Origin: a bacterium
GTDB lineage: Bacteria; Krumholzibacteriota; Krumholzibacteriia; LZORAL124-64-63
NCBI GenBank assembly: GCA_024231905.1
Contig: JAAEQC010000102.1
Span: forward strand, 1 to 64,000
Direction of reading: 5' to 3'
DNA length: 64,000 bases
Part shown: positions 35,533 through 43,406 of the stretch, piece after piece
How the letters are laid out: each line of letters begins with the position of its first letter
How positions within the stretch are numbered: the first letter of the stretch is position 1
Program-made: the position numbers and the translations under genes
The notes under the pieces: generated by a model
Database searches by the model: none
Told to the model about the DNA's origin: nothing
What the model saw: the letters and a program-made list of their open reading frames with translations, nothing else

Positions 35533-38265
35533 GTGAAGAGAATCCTCGCTGTTCTGCTGCTGGCTGTCCTGTGCGCCGGCTTCGCCTTGGCCGATGACGA
35601 GCGCACCGTCACCGCCCGCGATCTGGGCGCCCTCAAGTGGCGGGCCATCGGTCCCACCAACATGGGCGGCCGCGCCACGGCCATCGCCCTGGTCCCCGGC
35701 AGCCGCACCGAGTTCTACGTGGGCTACGCCACGGGGGGCCTGTTCAAGACCGGCAACCTGGGCACCACCTTCAGCGAGGTTTTCCGTCGCCACGAGACCT
35801 GCAGCATCGGCGCCGTGGGGGTGGCCCATGCGCCCGACGAGTGGCCCGGCTGGGAAGCCATGGCCGCCGAAGGTGACACGGTGAAACTGGAGGACCGCGC
35901 CGACGCCGGCCGCGGCAAGGTGGTCTGGGTGGGGACCGGCGAGGGCAACGGACGCAACAGCGTCTCCTGGGGCCACGGCGTGTACCGCTCGACCGACGCC
36001 GGGGGCAGCTTCGAACACGTGGGCCTGACCGAGACCCACAACATCCCCGCCCTGGCCGTGGATCCGGCCGACCCGGACCGTTGTTTCGTGGCCGCCATGG
36101 GCCACCTGTGGGGCACCAACGCCGAGCGCGGCGTCTACCGCACCACCGACGGCGGCGCGAGCTGGGACCACGTGCTGAAAGTGGACGACCAGGTGGGCGC
36201 CTGCGAGGTGGTCCTGGCCCCGGACAGCACGGGTACGGTCTACGCCGGCCTGTACCGGGCCCTGAGAACGCCGTGGAGCTTCGAAGGTGTCAGCGACCAG
36301 GGCGGGATCTTTCGCAGCGACGACGGCGGCGACTCATGGACCCAGCTCACCGAGGGTTTGCCCGTGCGCACCGGTCGCATCGGTTTGGCGGTCCATGCGG
36401 CCGACCCAACGATTCTCTTTGCCGTGATCGAGAGCGACCAGGGCGGTACCGGCCGCAGCGCCTGGGACGATCGCTCGCCAGCCGGCGGCCTCTTCCGCAG
36501 CGACGACCGGGGCGACACCTGGCGCCGGATCAACGACCTCAATTTCCGTCCCTTCTACTTCTCCCGAGTGGCCGTGGACCCCGAGAACCCTCTGCGCGTC
36601 TACATGCCCGGCTGGAACGTGGCCGTGAGCGACGACGGCGGCGTCACCTTCCGCAACTCGTCGACGGAGGTCCACGTGGACCACCACGCCTTCGTCATCG
36701 ACCCGGCCGACCCCCAGCGGCTCCTGCTGGGCAACGACGGCGGCTTGTACATCTCCCACGACGGTGCCGCCACCTGGGACTACCTGGACCACCTGGACCT
36801 GGGCCAGTTCTACCACGTGGACGCCGACACCTCGCGACCCTACCGGGTGGGCGGCGGCCTCCAGGACAACGGTTCCTGGATCGGTCCCTCGGCCACGGGC
36901 TTCCGGTCCGGCAGCGCCAACAGTCCGGGAATCCTGGCCGATGACTGGACGGCGGTCTACGGGGGCGACGGCTTCCGCGTGGCCTTCGATCCGGTGGACC
37001 CGGACATCGTCTACGCCACCAGCCAGGGCGGGAACCTGGGCCGCATCCACCTGGATACCCAGTTGATCGTCCCCTTGCGCGCCGCTGCCGACGAGGGTCA
37101 GGAGAGCCTGCGCTTCAACTGGGACGCACCGTTCCTGGTGTCTGCCCACGATCCCACGGTCCTCTACCACGCGGGCAACAAGGTCTTCAAGCTCACCGAG
37201 CGTGGCGACTACTGGTACGCCATCAGCGGCGACCTCACCCGTCGCGAGGTGGGCAAGGTCATGGCCGAGGGATCCAAGGCCGAGGCCTACGGCACGGTGA
37301 CGGCCCTGGCCGAGTCCCCCGTGACTGCGGGCGTGCTGTGGGCGGGTACCGACGACGGTCTGGTCCACGTGACCTTCGACGATGGGGATCAATGGCGGGA
37401 CGTGACGCCCAAGCAGGTCGGCGGCCTGTACGTGTCCTATCTGGAAGCTTCCCACCACGACCGGGAGACCGCCTACCTGGCGGTGGACGGCCACCGCAGC
37501 GACGTCTTCGACCCGCTGATACTCACCACTACCAACGGCGGCGGCAAGTGGCGGGACATGACCGGCGATCTGCCCGCCGGCTCCCCGGTGCGGGTGGTGC
37601 GCGAGGATCGGGACAACCCCCACGTGCTCTACTGCGGCACCGAGAACGCGGCCTACGTCACCCTCGACCGGGGCCGGACCTGGCTGGAACTTGGCGGCGA
37701 ATCCCTGCCCACGGTGCCCGTGTACGACCTGGTGGTCCAGGCCACCATGCACGACCTGGTGGCGGCGACTCACGGCCGCAGCCTGTGGATCCTGGACGAC
37801 GCGGGATGTCTGGCCGGGCTGCCCGAGGTGAAGGACGAAGTCCTGCACGTGTTCCCGGTGCGGGCCGCCACACCCAGGCTCTACGGGTTCCGGGGCTACG
37901 GCAGCGGCAACCGGGTCTTTCGCGGGGCGAACCCGCCCGACGGCGCCGTCCTCACCTACTGGCTCCGGGATCTGCCCACGGGCGACGTGAGCGTCACCAT
38001 CGCCGACACCGCCGGCACGGTGATCCGCTCCCTGGGCGGGGGTGTGCGGCCCGGTCTGAATCGCGTGACCTGGGATCTGCAGACCGATCCCCAGCACCGC
38101 TTCGCCAACGCACGGCGGTCCGGTCCTGTCTTCGTGGAACCCATGACCTACAAGGTGACCGTGGCGGTGGACGGCGAGAGTTCCACCGCCGAGGTGGTCG
38201 TGCATCCGTATCCGGGTTGGCGGTCCGCCGCCGAGCGGGCGGAGTTGCCGCCGCCGCTCCGGTAG
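35533..38265 (+). CDS. Large secreted BNR-repeat (sortilin/VPS10-like propeller) protein
   Basis: 910 residues from a GTG at 35533 (GAAGGAGAG box). A signal peptide (RILAVLLLAVLCAGFALA) precedes two beta-propeller regions with many Asp-box-like turns (YRSTDAGGSFEHV, YRTTDGGASWDHV, FRSDDGGDSWTQL, FRSDDRGDTWRRI, VSDDGGVTFRN, ISHDGAATWDY). A C-terminal Ig-like region (~residues 790-905) has TYWLRDLPTGDVSVTIADTAG. Related proteins are often labelled glycosyl hydrolase or sortilin-like, but no catalytic residues are evident. It may bind glycans or be an exported enzyme of unknown reaction. Confidence 0.8.
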   Translation: MKRILAVLLLAVLCAGFALADDERTVTARDLGALKWRAIGPTNMGGRATAIALVPGSRTEFYVGYATGGLFKTGNLGTTFSEVFRRHETCSIGAVGVAHAPDEWPGWEAMAAEGDTVKLEDRADAGRGKVVWVGTGEGNGRNSVSWGHGVYRSTDAGGSFEHVGLTETHNIPALAVDPADPDRCFVAAMGHLWGTNAERGVYRTTDGGASWDHVLKVDDQVGACEVVLAPDSTGTVYAGLYRALRTPWSFEGVSDQGGIFRSDDGGDSWTQLTEGLPVRTGRIGLAVHAADPTILFAVIESDQGGTGRSAWDDRSPAGGLFRSDDRGDTWRRINDLNFRPFYFSRVAVDPENPLRVYMPGWNVAVSDDGGVTFRNSSTEVHVDHHAFVIDPADPQRLLLGNDGGLYISHDGAATWDYLDHLDLGQFYHVDADTSRPYRVGGGLQDNGSWIGPSATGFRSGSANSPGILADDWTAVYGGDGFRVAFDPVDPDIVYATSQGGNLGRIHLDTQLIVPLRAAADEGQESLRFNWDAPFLVSAHDPTVLYHAGNKVFKLTERGDYWYAISGDLTRREVGKVMAEGSKAEAYGTVTALAESPVTAGVLWAGTDDGLVHVTFDDGDQWRDVTPKQVGGLYVSYLEASHHDRETAYLAVDGHRSDVFDPLILTTTNGGGKWRDMTGDLPAGSPVRVVREDRDNPHVLYCGTENAAYVTLDRGRTWLELGGESLPTVPVYDLVVQATMHDLVAATHGRSLWILDDAGCLAGLPEVKDEVLHVFPVRAATPRLYGFRGYGSGNRVFRGANPPDGAVLTYWLRDLPTGDVSVTIADTAGTVIRSLGGGVRPGLNRVTWDLQTDPQHRFANARRSGPVFVEPMTYKVTVAVDGESSTAEVVVHPYPGWRSAAERAELPPPLR

Positions 38266-38269
38266 CTTT

Positions 38270-38863
38270 TCAGCGGAAACGGCGCCCCAGTTCGTGCACC
38301 CGCCGGAGGTGCTCCTCGCGGTAGGTGTCGTCGCCGGGCATCATGCCGCCGAGGATCTCCAGGTCCACGTCGCTCACACCGACTCCCTGCAGGCGGTCCT
38401 CCACCAGGATACGGTGCATGGCGTCCACCACGCCGGTCTCGTCCAGGTGCTCGCGCGTGTGGCCGGCCGGGCAGAGGATGAGCGCCCGGTCCGGCTGGAT
38501 GTGGGAGACACGATCGTCCCCTTCGTAGCTGTAGGCCCAGCCGTTGGTCAGGACCCGGTCGAACCAGCCCTTGAGCATGGCCGGTACGTCGCTCCACCAC
38601 AGGGGAAAGACGAAGCCGAGGGCATCGGCTGCGTCCACCAGCACCTGCTCACTGCACACCTCCGGCGGCGGCGGCGTGTCGGGCTCCAGCGAGATCTCCC
38701 GCAGGTACTCGGACTCGCCCAGCAGGGGATCGAAGCCCATGGCGTAGAGATCCGACAGGGAGTGGGTGTGGCCGGCTTCGGCGAGTCCTCGCTGCAGCGC
38801 GTCGAGCACCGCGGCGCTGAACGAGCGCCGGCTCGGGTGGCAGAAGACGATGTGCACGTGCAT
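38270..38863 (-). CDS. NAD(P)H-dependent flavin oxidoreductase (quinone reductase type)
   Basis: 197 residues with a flavodoxin-like fold. HVHIVFCHPSRRSFSAAVLDAL binds FMN or FAD phosphate; LSDLYAMGFDPLL, FVFPLWWSDVPAMLKGWFDRVL and GHTREHL are standard for the NQO2/MdaB/KefF group. It reduces quinones or nitro-compounds with NAD(P)H. It lies 10 bp downstream of the Tat-exported nitroreductase, with which it shares a transcript, and ends 4 bp from the convergent BNR gene. Confidence 0.85.
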   Translation of the reverse strand: MHVHIVFCHPSRRSFSAAVLDALQRGLAEAGHTHSLSDLYAMGFDPLLGESEYLREISLEPDTPPPPEVCSEQVLVDAADALGFVFPLWWSDVPAMLKGWFDRVLTNGWAYSYEGDDRVSHIQPDRALILCPAGHTREHLDETGVVDAMHRILVEDRLQGVGVSDVDLEILGGMMPGDDTYREEHLRRVHELGRRFR

Positions 38864-38873
38864 GGCGATTCCC

Positions 38874-39566
38874 CTACAGGCTGTTGCGCTTCACGAAATA
38901 CCGCCAAGGCTTCTTGGACGGCCGGCCCGGCCACTTGTCCGGCATGCCGATGGGGGTGATGCAGATGCGCGTCATGTTGTCGGGAATGGACAGGACCTCC
39001 CGCGTCACCTCCTCGGCGATGGAGTCGGTGCAGAACACGGTGCCGTAGCCCAGGGCGCGGGCGGCGAGCATGAGGTAGCCGGCGGCCAGGGAGCCGTCCT
39101 TCTCGTTGTAGGACGGGTAGCGGGAGCCGTTGTTGGTCAGCACGACCACGTAGACCGGAGCCGACAGGTAGGCGGAGAATCGCGTCCGCAGGCGCTCTTC
39201 GGCGGCGGCCAGGTGCGCGGTCTCGGTGGTGCCCTGCTGGCGGGTCTGTTCCATGCCGCGCCGGACGCAGGCGTCCTCGAGGGCCCGGATCAGGGCCGGG
39301 TCGTCGACGACCAGGAAGCGCCAGGGCTGTTGGTTGCCCGAGGTGGGGGCCATGCAGGCGGCCTTGAGGATCTGCTTGAGGTCCTCCTCGGGCACCGGAT
39401 CGGGCAGGAAGCGCCGGACCGAGCGCCGGCGTTTGACGGCGTCGAAGAGGGTCATCTCCGCGGCCGGTTCGCCGTCGGCGGCATGGGCCGGCGAGCCCAG
39501 GATGATGCCTGCGCCGGCGGCCACTCCCGCCCTGAGCACGTCCCGTCGCGATGGGTGTTCAGCCAT
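38874..39566 (-). CDS. Tat-signal nitroreductase-family protein
   Basis: 230 residues from the ATG at 39566 (CAAGGAGACG box). The N-terminus, SRRDVLRAGVAAGAGIILG, is a twin-arginine signal ending near AHA, so the folded flavoprotein is exported. The nitroreductase fold follows: TLFDAVKRRRSVRRFLPDPV, ACMAPTSGNQQPWRFLVV, ARALGYGTVFCTDS and ITPIGMPDK. Most nitroreductases are cytoplasmic, so export is uncommon. The substrate could be a quinone or nitro-compound. It is divergently transcribed from rarD. Confidence 0.83.
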   Translation of the reverse strand: MAEHPSRRDVLRAGVAAGAGIILGSPAHAADGEPAAEMTLFDAVKRRRSVRRFLPDPVPEEDLKQILKAACMAPTSGNQQPWRFLVVDDPALIRALEDACVRRGMEQTRQQGTTETAHLAAAEERLRTRFSAYLSAPVYVVVLTNNGSRYPSYNEKDGSLAAGYLMLAARALGYGTVFCTDSIAEEVTREVLSIPDNMTRICITPIGMPDKWPGRPSKKPWRYFVKRNSL

Positions 39567-39708
39567 GTTCGTCTCCTTGCCGGTAGCGCCGGGGGGCTGT
39601 GCGCTATCGGGTGTACGGCCTGCCCGCCACCGGGTTGCGCCGCGGGCGGCATGAGCGCTTCGCTCTTCGACCTTTCCCGCCGCGACCCCGGGAACTACTG
39701 TCGAACCC

Positions 39709-40593
39709 ATGGCACACCGACACGACCAACGAACCGGCGTGGTCTACGGCGCCGCCGCCTTCGGCTGGTGGGGCGTGGCCCCCTTCTATTTCAAGGCCGT
39801 GGGCCAGGTGACGCCCACGGAGATCCTGGCCCATCGCATCGTGTGGTCGCTGGTCAGCCTGGTCCTGCTGCTCGGATTGCAGGGCCGCCTCGGCTCCACC
39901 TGGACCCTGGCCCGGGACCGGCGCACACTGCTGACCATGGCGCTGACCGCCTGTCTGATCACCGTCAACTGGGGCATCTTCATCTGGTCCATCGCCGCCG
40001 AGCGACTGGTGGAGGCCAGCCTCGGCTACTTCATCAACCCGCTGGTGAACATCCTGCTGGGTTTCGTCGTCCTGCGCGAACGGTTGCGTCCCCTGCAGTG
40101 GCTGGCGGTGGCCCTGGCCGCCACCGGGGTGGGGTGGCTCACCCTGGGTCACGGCGCCGTGCCCTGGGTCGCCCTGGTGCTGGCCGGGAGCTTCGGTCTC
40201 TACGGATTGCTGCGCAAGACGGCCAAGCCTTCGGGCGTGCCGGGCCTGGCCATCGAGACGGCCCTGCTGCTGCCCCTGGCGGCGGGTTACCTGCTGTGGC
40301 TGGACGACCGCGGCACCCTGGCCTTCGGCCACGCCGGCTGGGGGACCTTGCTGCTGCTGCTGGCGGCTGGCCCGGTGACGGCCCTGCCTCTGGTCTGGTT
40401 CGCCGAGGGGGCGCGGCGCCTACGCTACGCCACCATAGGATTCCTCCAGTACCTGGCGCCCACAGGCCAGCTCCTGGTGGCGGTCCTGGCCTTCGGTGAG
40501 CCCTTCGGACGGGACCGCGCCGTGGCCTTCGGCCTCATCTGGGCGGGCCTCTTCCTCTACTCCCTGGACACGGTGCGCAGCCTGCGCCGTTGA
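39709..40593 (+). CDS. rarD: RarD-type EamA transporter
   Basis: 294 residues with ten predicted helices. RarD-type features include GVVYGAAAFGWWGVAPFYFKAV, TEILAHRIVWSLV, TVNWGIFIWSIAAERLVEASLGYFINPLVN and LGFVVLRERLRPLQW, then TIGFLQYLAPTGQLLVAVL. It belongs to the drug/metabolite transporter superfamily; the substrate is unclear. The ribosome site is weak (GGGAAC). Confidence 0.87.
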   Translation: MAHRHDQRTGVVYGAAAFGWWGVAPFYFKAVGQVTPTEILAHRIVWSLVSLVLLLGLQGRLGSTWTLARDRRTLLTMALTACLITVNWGIFIWSIAAERLVEASLGYFINPLVNILLGFVVLRERLRPLQWLAVALAATGVGWLTLGHGAVPWVALVLAGSFGLYGLLRKTAKPSGVPGLAIETALLLPLAAGYLLWLDDRGTLAFGHAGWGTLLLLLAAGPVTALPLVWFAEGARRLRYATIGFLQYLAPTGQLLVAVLAFGEPFGRDRAVAFGLIWAGLFLYSLDTVRSLRR

Positions 40594-40619
40594 CGTATAC
40601 GTTATTTTTCTGATACCAT
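40590..40619 (+). promoter_or_regulatory. Promoter with palindrome upstream of the VOC gene
   Basis: TTGACG (40590-40595) and TACCAT (40614-40619) are 18 bp apart, and TG before TACCAT makes an extended -10. The palindrome ACGTATACGT (40593-40602) overlaps the -35 box and could be an operator. The -35 overlaps the rarD stop codon. The surrounding ~45 bp is strikingly AT-rich compared with the window. Confidence 0.6.
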
Positions 40620-40656
40620 AACTTCAATAATGACAATGAGAAAGGGGGTCGAATTC

Positions 40657-41034
40657 ATGTTCAACATTGACCATCTCGACCACGTCGCCCTGCGGGTGCG
40701 GGACGTGGAAGCTTCCGCCGCCTGGTACGGCGAAGTGCTCGGCATGCGCCCGGCCTTCGAGGGTTTGTGGGGCGGCGTGCCCACCATGCTGGCCCTCGGT
40801 CCCACCTACGTGGCCCTGTTCCCGACGGGGGACGAGTCGCCCGACGGACCGAAGACCTGCGTCTGCATGGACCACCTGGCCTTCAAGGCGGATGCGGAGA
40901 ACTTCGCCCGGGCACGCGAGGAATTGCCGGCGCGGGGGATCGCGGTCGAGTTCCAGGACCACGACGTGAGCCGGAGCATCTACTTCGACGATCCGGACGG
41001 ACACCGGGTGGAGATCACCACCTACGACGCGTAG
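40657..41034 (+). CDS. VOC-superfamily (glyoxalase-like) protein
   Basis: 125 residues from the ATG at 40657, which has an AAAGGGGG box; an ATG at 40630 is less likely. A single vicinal-oxygen-chelate module is evident: IDHLDHVALRVRDVEASAAWYGEVLGM with metal-ligand His, MDHLAFKAD with a second His, and the closing YFDDPDGHRVEITTYD with the ligand Glu. Small members include lactoylglutathione lyases, dioxygenases and resistance proteins; the reaction here is unknown. Confidence 0.82.
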   Translation: MFNIDHLDHVALRVRDVEASAAWYGEVLGMRPAFEGLWGGVPTMLALGPTYVALFPTGDESPDGPKTCVCMDHLAFKADAENFARAREELPARGIAVEFQDHDVSRSIYFDDPDGHRVEITTYDA

Positions 41035-41040
41035 CCGGCC

Positions 41041-42435
41041 CTACTGGTACTCCATCCCCAGGAAGATGATGCTGAAGATGATGGCGCCCACCGCCACGGG
41101 AGCCACGAAGCGAATGAGGAACCGCCAGGCCGGATACCAGGCGGCGCTTCCGTCGTGTCCCTGGCTCACCTCCGCCCATGTGTCCTTCGACGACATCATC
41201 CAGCCGGCAAAGAGGGCGATGAAGAGACCGCCCACCGGCAGCATCCAGTTCGATGCCAGGTAGTCGAGGCTGTTGAACAGGCCCGCGTGGCTGGCGCCGA
41301 GCAGGTTCAGATCGGTCAACCAGTCGTTGGCGCCCAGGCTCAGGGCGTTCAGGACCCCGAAGACGAAGATGGCCGCACCCATGGTCATGGCGGCTTGCCG
41401 GCGGGACCAGGCCAGTTCGTCGATGGCGTAGCTGGACACGACCTCCAGCAGGCTGATGGTGCTGGTCAGGGCGGCGAAGGCCACCAGGATGAAGAAGGCA
41501 GCGGCGATGATACCTCCCCCGTCGAGCTGGAAGAAAACCGCCGGCAAGGTCGTGAAGAGGATGCCCGCCGACTTGGAGACTTCCATGTCGAAGCTGAAGA
41601 TGATCGAGAACATGACCACGCAGGCCAGGATGGCGATGACCGTGTCCAGGGCCGCGATCTGCAGGGCCGCCACGGGCACCGAGCACTTCTTGTTCATGTA
41701 GCTGCCGTAGGTGATGATGGCGCCCATGCCGAGGCTGAGGGTGAAGAAAGCGTGGCCCAGGGCCTCGAGCACCGATTGAGAGGTCAACTCGCTGAAGTTG
41801 GGCCGGAAGAGGAAGGTCATGGCCTCGCCGAAACCCGCGGTCGTCGAGGCGTAGATGGCCAGGGAGAACAGGATCAGCAGGAGCACGGGCATGAGCACCT
41901 TGGCGACCCGTTCGATGCCCGACCGCACGCCGAAGTAGACGGCGCCGATGGTCAGAGTCATGAAGATGCCGGTGCCCAGGACCTGCGCCCCGCCGTTGGC
42001 CACGTAGCTGCCGAAGTAGGCGTCCAGGGCGCCGCTCTGGGCGGCCAGCTCGCGCAGTTGTCCGCTGAGGGCCATCCACGTGTAGCGCAGGGTCCAGCCC
42101 GCCACCACCGTGTAGTAGCTGAGGATGACGAAGCCGGCGCTGACCCCGAGGAAACCCAGTCCGCTCCAGAACCAGCCCCCGGAGCGCCCGGCCATCAGGA
42201 TCCGGAATGCGCCCACGGGACTGCGCTGGGTCCGCCGGCCGATGGTGATCTCCGCGATCATGATGGGCAGGCCCACCAGCGCCACCGCGCCGATGTAGAC
42301 CAGCACGAAGGCGCCCCCTTGGTTGTCGTAGGTGATGTAGGGGAACTTCCACAGGTTGCCGAGACCGACGGCGCTGCCGGCGGCGGCCAGGATGAAACCG
42401 AGCTTGCCGCTCCACTGTCCACGGGGTTGGGCCAC
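41041..42435 (-). CDS. Sodium:neurotransmitter-symporter (NSS) family transporter
   Basis: 464 residues from a GTG at 42435 with AAGGAGACCCC upstream. The unwound helix 1 motif AAAGSAVGLGNLWKFPYITYDNQGGAFVLVY carries the sodium and substrate residues. Helices 6 and 8 regions contain LGMGAIITYGSYMNK and FAALTSTISLLEVVSSYAIDE. About eleven to twelve helices, the normal length for bacterial LeuT-type proteins. It couples sodium entry to uptake of an amino acid or related amine; substrate is unpredictable. Confidence 0.9.
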   Translation of the reverse strand: MAQPRGQWSGKLGFILAAAGSAVGLGNLWKFPYITYDNQGGAFVLVYIGAVALVGLPIMIAEITIGRRTQRSPVGAFRILMAGRSGGWFWSGLGFLGVSAGFVILSYYTVVAGWTLRYTWMALSGQLRELAAQSGALDAYFGSYVANGGAQVLGTGIFMTLTIGAVYFGVRSGIERVAKVLMPVLLLILFSLAIYASTTAGFGEAMTFLFRPNFSELTSQSVLEALGHAFFTLSLGMGAIITYGSYMNKKCSVPVAALQIAALDTVIAILACVVMFSIIFSFDMEVSKSAGILFTTLPAVFFQLDGGGIIAAAFFILVAFAALTSTISLLEVVSSYAIDELAWSRRQAAMTMGAAIFVFGVLNALSLGANDWLTDLNLLGASHAGLFNSLDYLASNWMLPVGGLFIALFAGWMMSSKDTWAEVSQGHDGSAAWYPAWRFLIRFVAPVAVGAIIFSIIFLGMEYQ

Positions 42436-42633
42436 GGGGGTCTCCTTGGTACTGGTCCCGGACGGATTCGCAGTCGTCGACTTGATCGATCATTCCGTCG
42501 GGCCCTGATGTCGGGGCAGGACAGCAGGATTCGTCAATCGGTCCGCAATGTTCCAACGCCCTGGCTAAAAGCCTCGTTCGTGGGAATGTGGAAGGTTACC
42601 CGGCGGTCGACGGAAGTGTCAACAAGCGGCGAC

Positions 42634-42675
42634 TTGACCCCCGGCGGGTCGCAACCTATTTTGTGCATATGCACA
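42634..42675 (+). promoter_or_regulatory. Promoter and 14-bp palindromic operator of the DUF134 operon
   Basis: TTGACC (42634-42639) and TATTTT (42657-42662) are 17 bp apart. The perfect palindrome TGTGCATATGCACA (42662-42675) directly follows the -10 and covers the predicted start point (~42669). A regulator bound there should block initiation. The encoded DUF134 helix-turn-helix protein, 22 bp downstream, is the natural candidate. Confidence 0.7.
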
Positions 42676-42697
42676 TAACTGAGACCTGGAGGTCAAC

Positions 42698-43015
42698 GTG
42701 CCCCGACCGTGCAAGGACCGCTGCTGCCGCAGTTACCGGAACGACCGGGTCTTCAAGCCCCGGGGCATTCCCATGCACGAACTGCAGACGGTGGAACTGC
42801 CCCTGGACGCCTTCGAGGCCCTACGCCTGTGCGACGCCGAGGGGTTGGACCAGACAGCGGCGGCCGAGCGCATGAAGGTCTCGCGGGGGACGGTCCAGCG
42901 CCTGCTGGCCCGGGCCCGCCGCACCGTGGCCCAGGCTCTCCTGGAACGCCAGGCTCTCGTCATCACCACCACCAACAGGAGCACTGACAATGCGTGTCTG
43001 CATTCCCACTCGTGA
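42698..43015 (+). CDS. DUF134 (UPF0251) helix-turn-helix protein
   Basis: 105 residues from a GTG at 42698 with CTGGAGGT upstream. The family opening is MPRPCKDRCC and FKPRGIPMHELQTVELPLDAFEALRLCD, followed by the helix-turn-helix DQTAAAERMKVSRGTVQRLLARAR (~residues 50-75), resembling sigma-factor region 4. Three to four N-terminal Cys could bind a metal or cluster. The family often sits next to NifX/NifB-like genes, as here. The C-terminus overlaps the next start by 26 bp. Confidence 0.87.
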   Translation: MPRPCKDRCCRSYRNDRVFKPRGIPMHELQTVELPLDAFEALRLCDAEGLDQTAAAERMKVSRGTVQRLLARARRTVAQALLERQALVITTTNRSTDNACLHSHS

Positions 43016-43406
43016 GGGCAGCGGCCGGGAGGCCGTGGTCCACAACCACTTCGGATCGGCCCCGGGCTTCGTCATCGTCGACACCGAGACCGGCGACCTG
43101 ACCGCCATGGAGAACGACAACGCTCACCACGCCCACGGCAACTGCCAACCCATGGCCAAGCTCGAGGGCAAGGACGTGGACGCCCTGGTGATCGGCGGCA
43201 TCGGCGTGCGCGCCCTGCAACTGATCAAGCAGGCTGGGTTGACGGTGTACTATTCGGGCGGGGGGACCGTGGGGGACGTGGTCGACGCCCTGGACCAGGG
43301 CAAGCTGCCCGAGATGGAGATCACCAACGCCTGCGGCGGGCATGCCCACGGGCAGGGCGGCGGCTGCGACCACGGTCACGACCACGGAGAAGGTGGCTGC
43401 CACTAG
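42990..43406 (+). CDS. NifX/NifB-type iron-molybdenum-cluster-binding domain protein with His/Cys-rich tail
   Basis: 138 residues from the ATG at 42990 (CAGGAGC box), inside the end of the DUF134 frame. Residues 1-~105 form the dinitrogenase-cofactor-binding fold (MRVCIPTREGSGREAVVHNHFGSAPGFVIVDTET, VDALVIGGIGVRALQLIKQAG). The rest is a Gly/His/Cys tail (HAHGQGGG, DHGHDHGEGGCH) suited to metal binding. Family members in other bacteria and archaea carry Fe-S or Mo/Cu clusters. Without nitrogenase genes nearby, a metal or cluster storage role, sensed by DUF134, is likely. Confidence 0.87.
   Translation: MRVCIPTREGSGREAVVHNHFGSAPGFVIVDTETGDLTAMENDNAHHAHGNCQPMAKLEGKDVDALVIGGIGVRALQLIKQAGLTVYYSGGGTVGDVVDALDQGKLPEMEITNACGGHAHGQGGGCDHGHDHGEGGCH

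Noticed and set aside
35533..38265. Calling the BNR-repeat protein a sialidase
   Set aside because: Asp-box-like turns are present but the sialidase arginine triad and FRIP-type motif were not seen; the propeller is nearer to sortilin/VPS10-like proteins.
42990..43406. Reading the NifX-like protein as evidence for nitrogen fixation
   Set aside because: No nifHDK or other nitrogenase gene is present, and small proteins of this fold occur widely in non-fixing bacteria.
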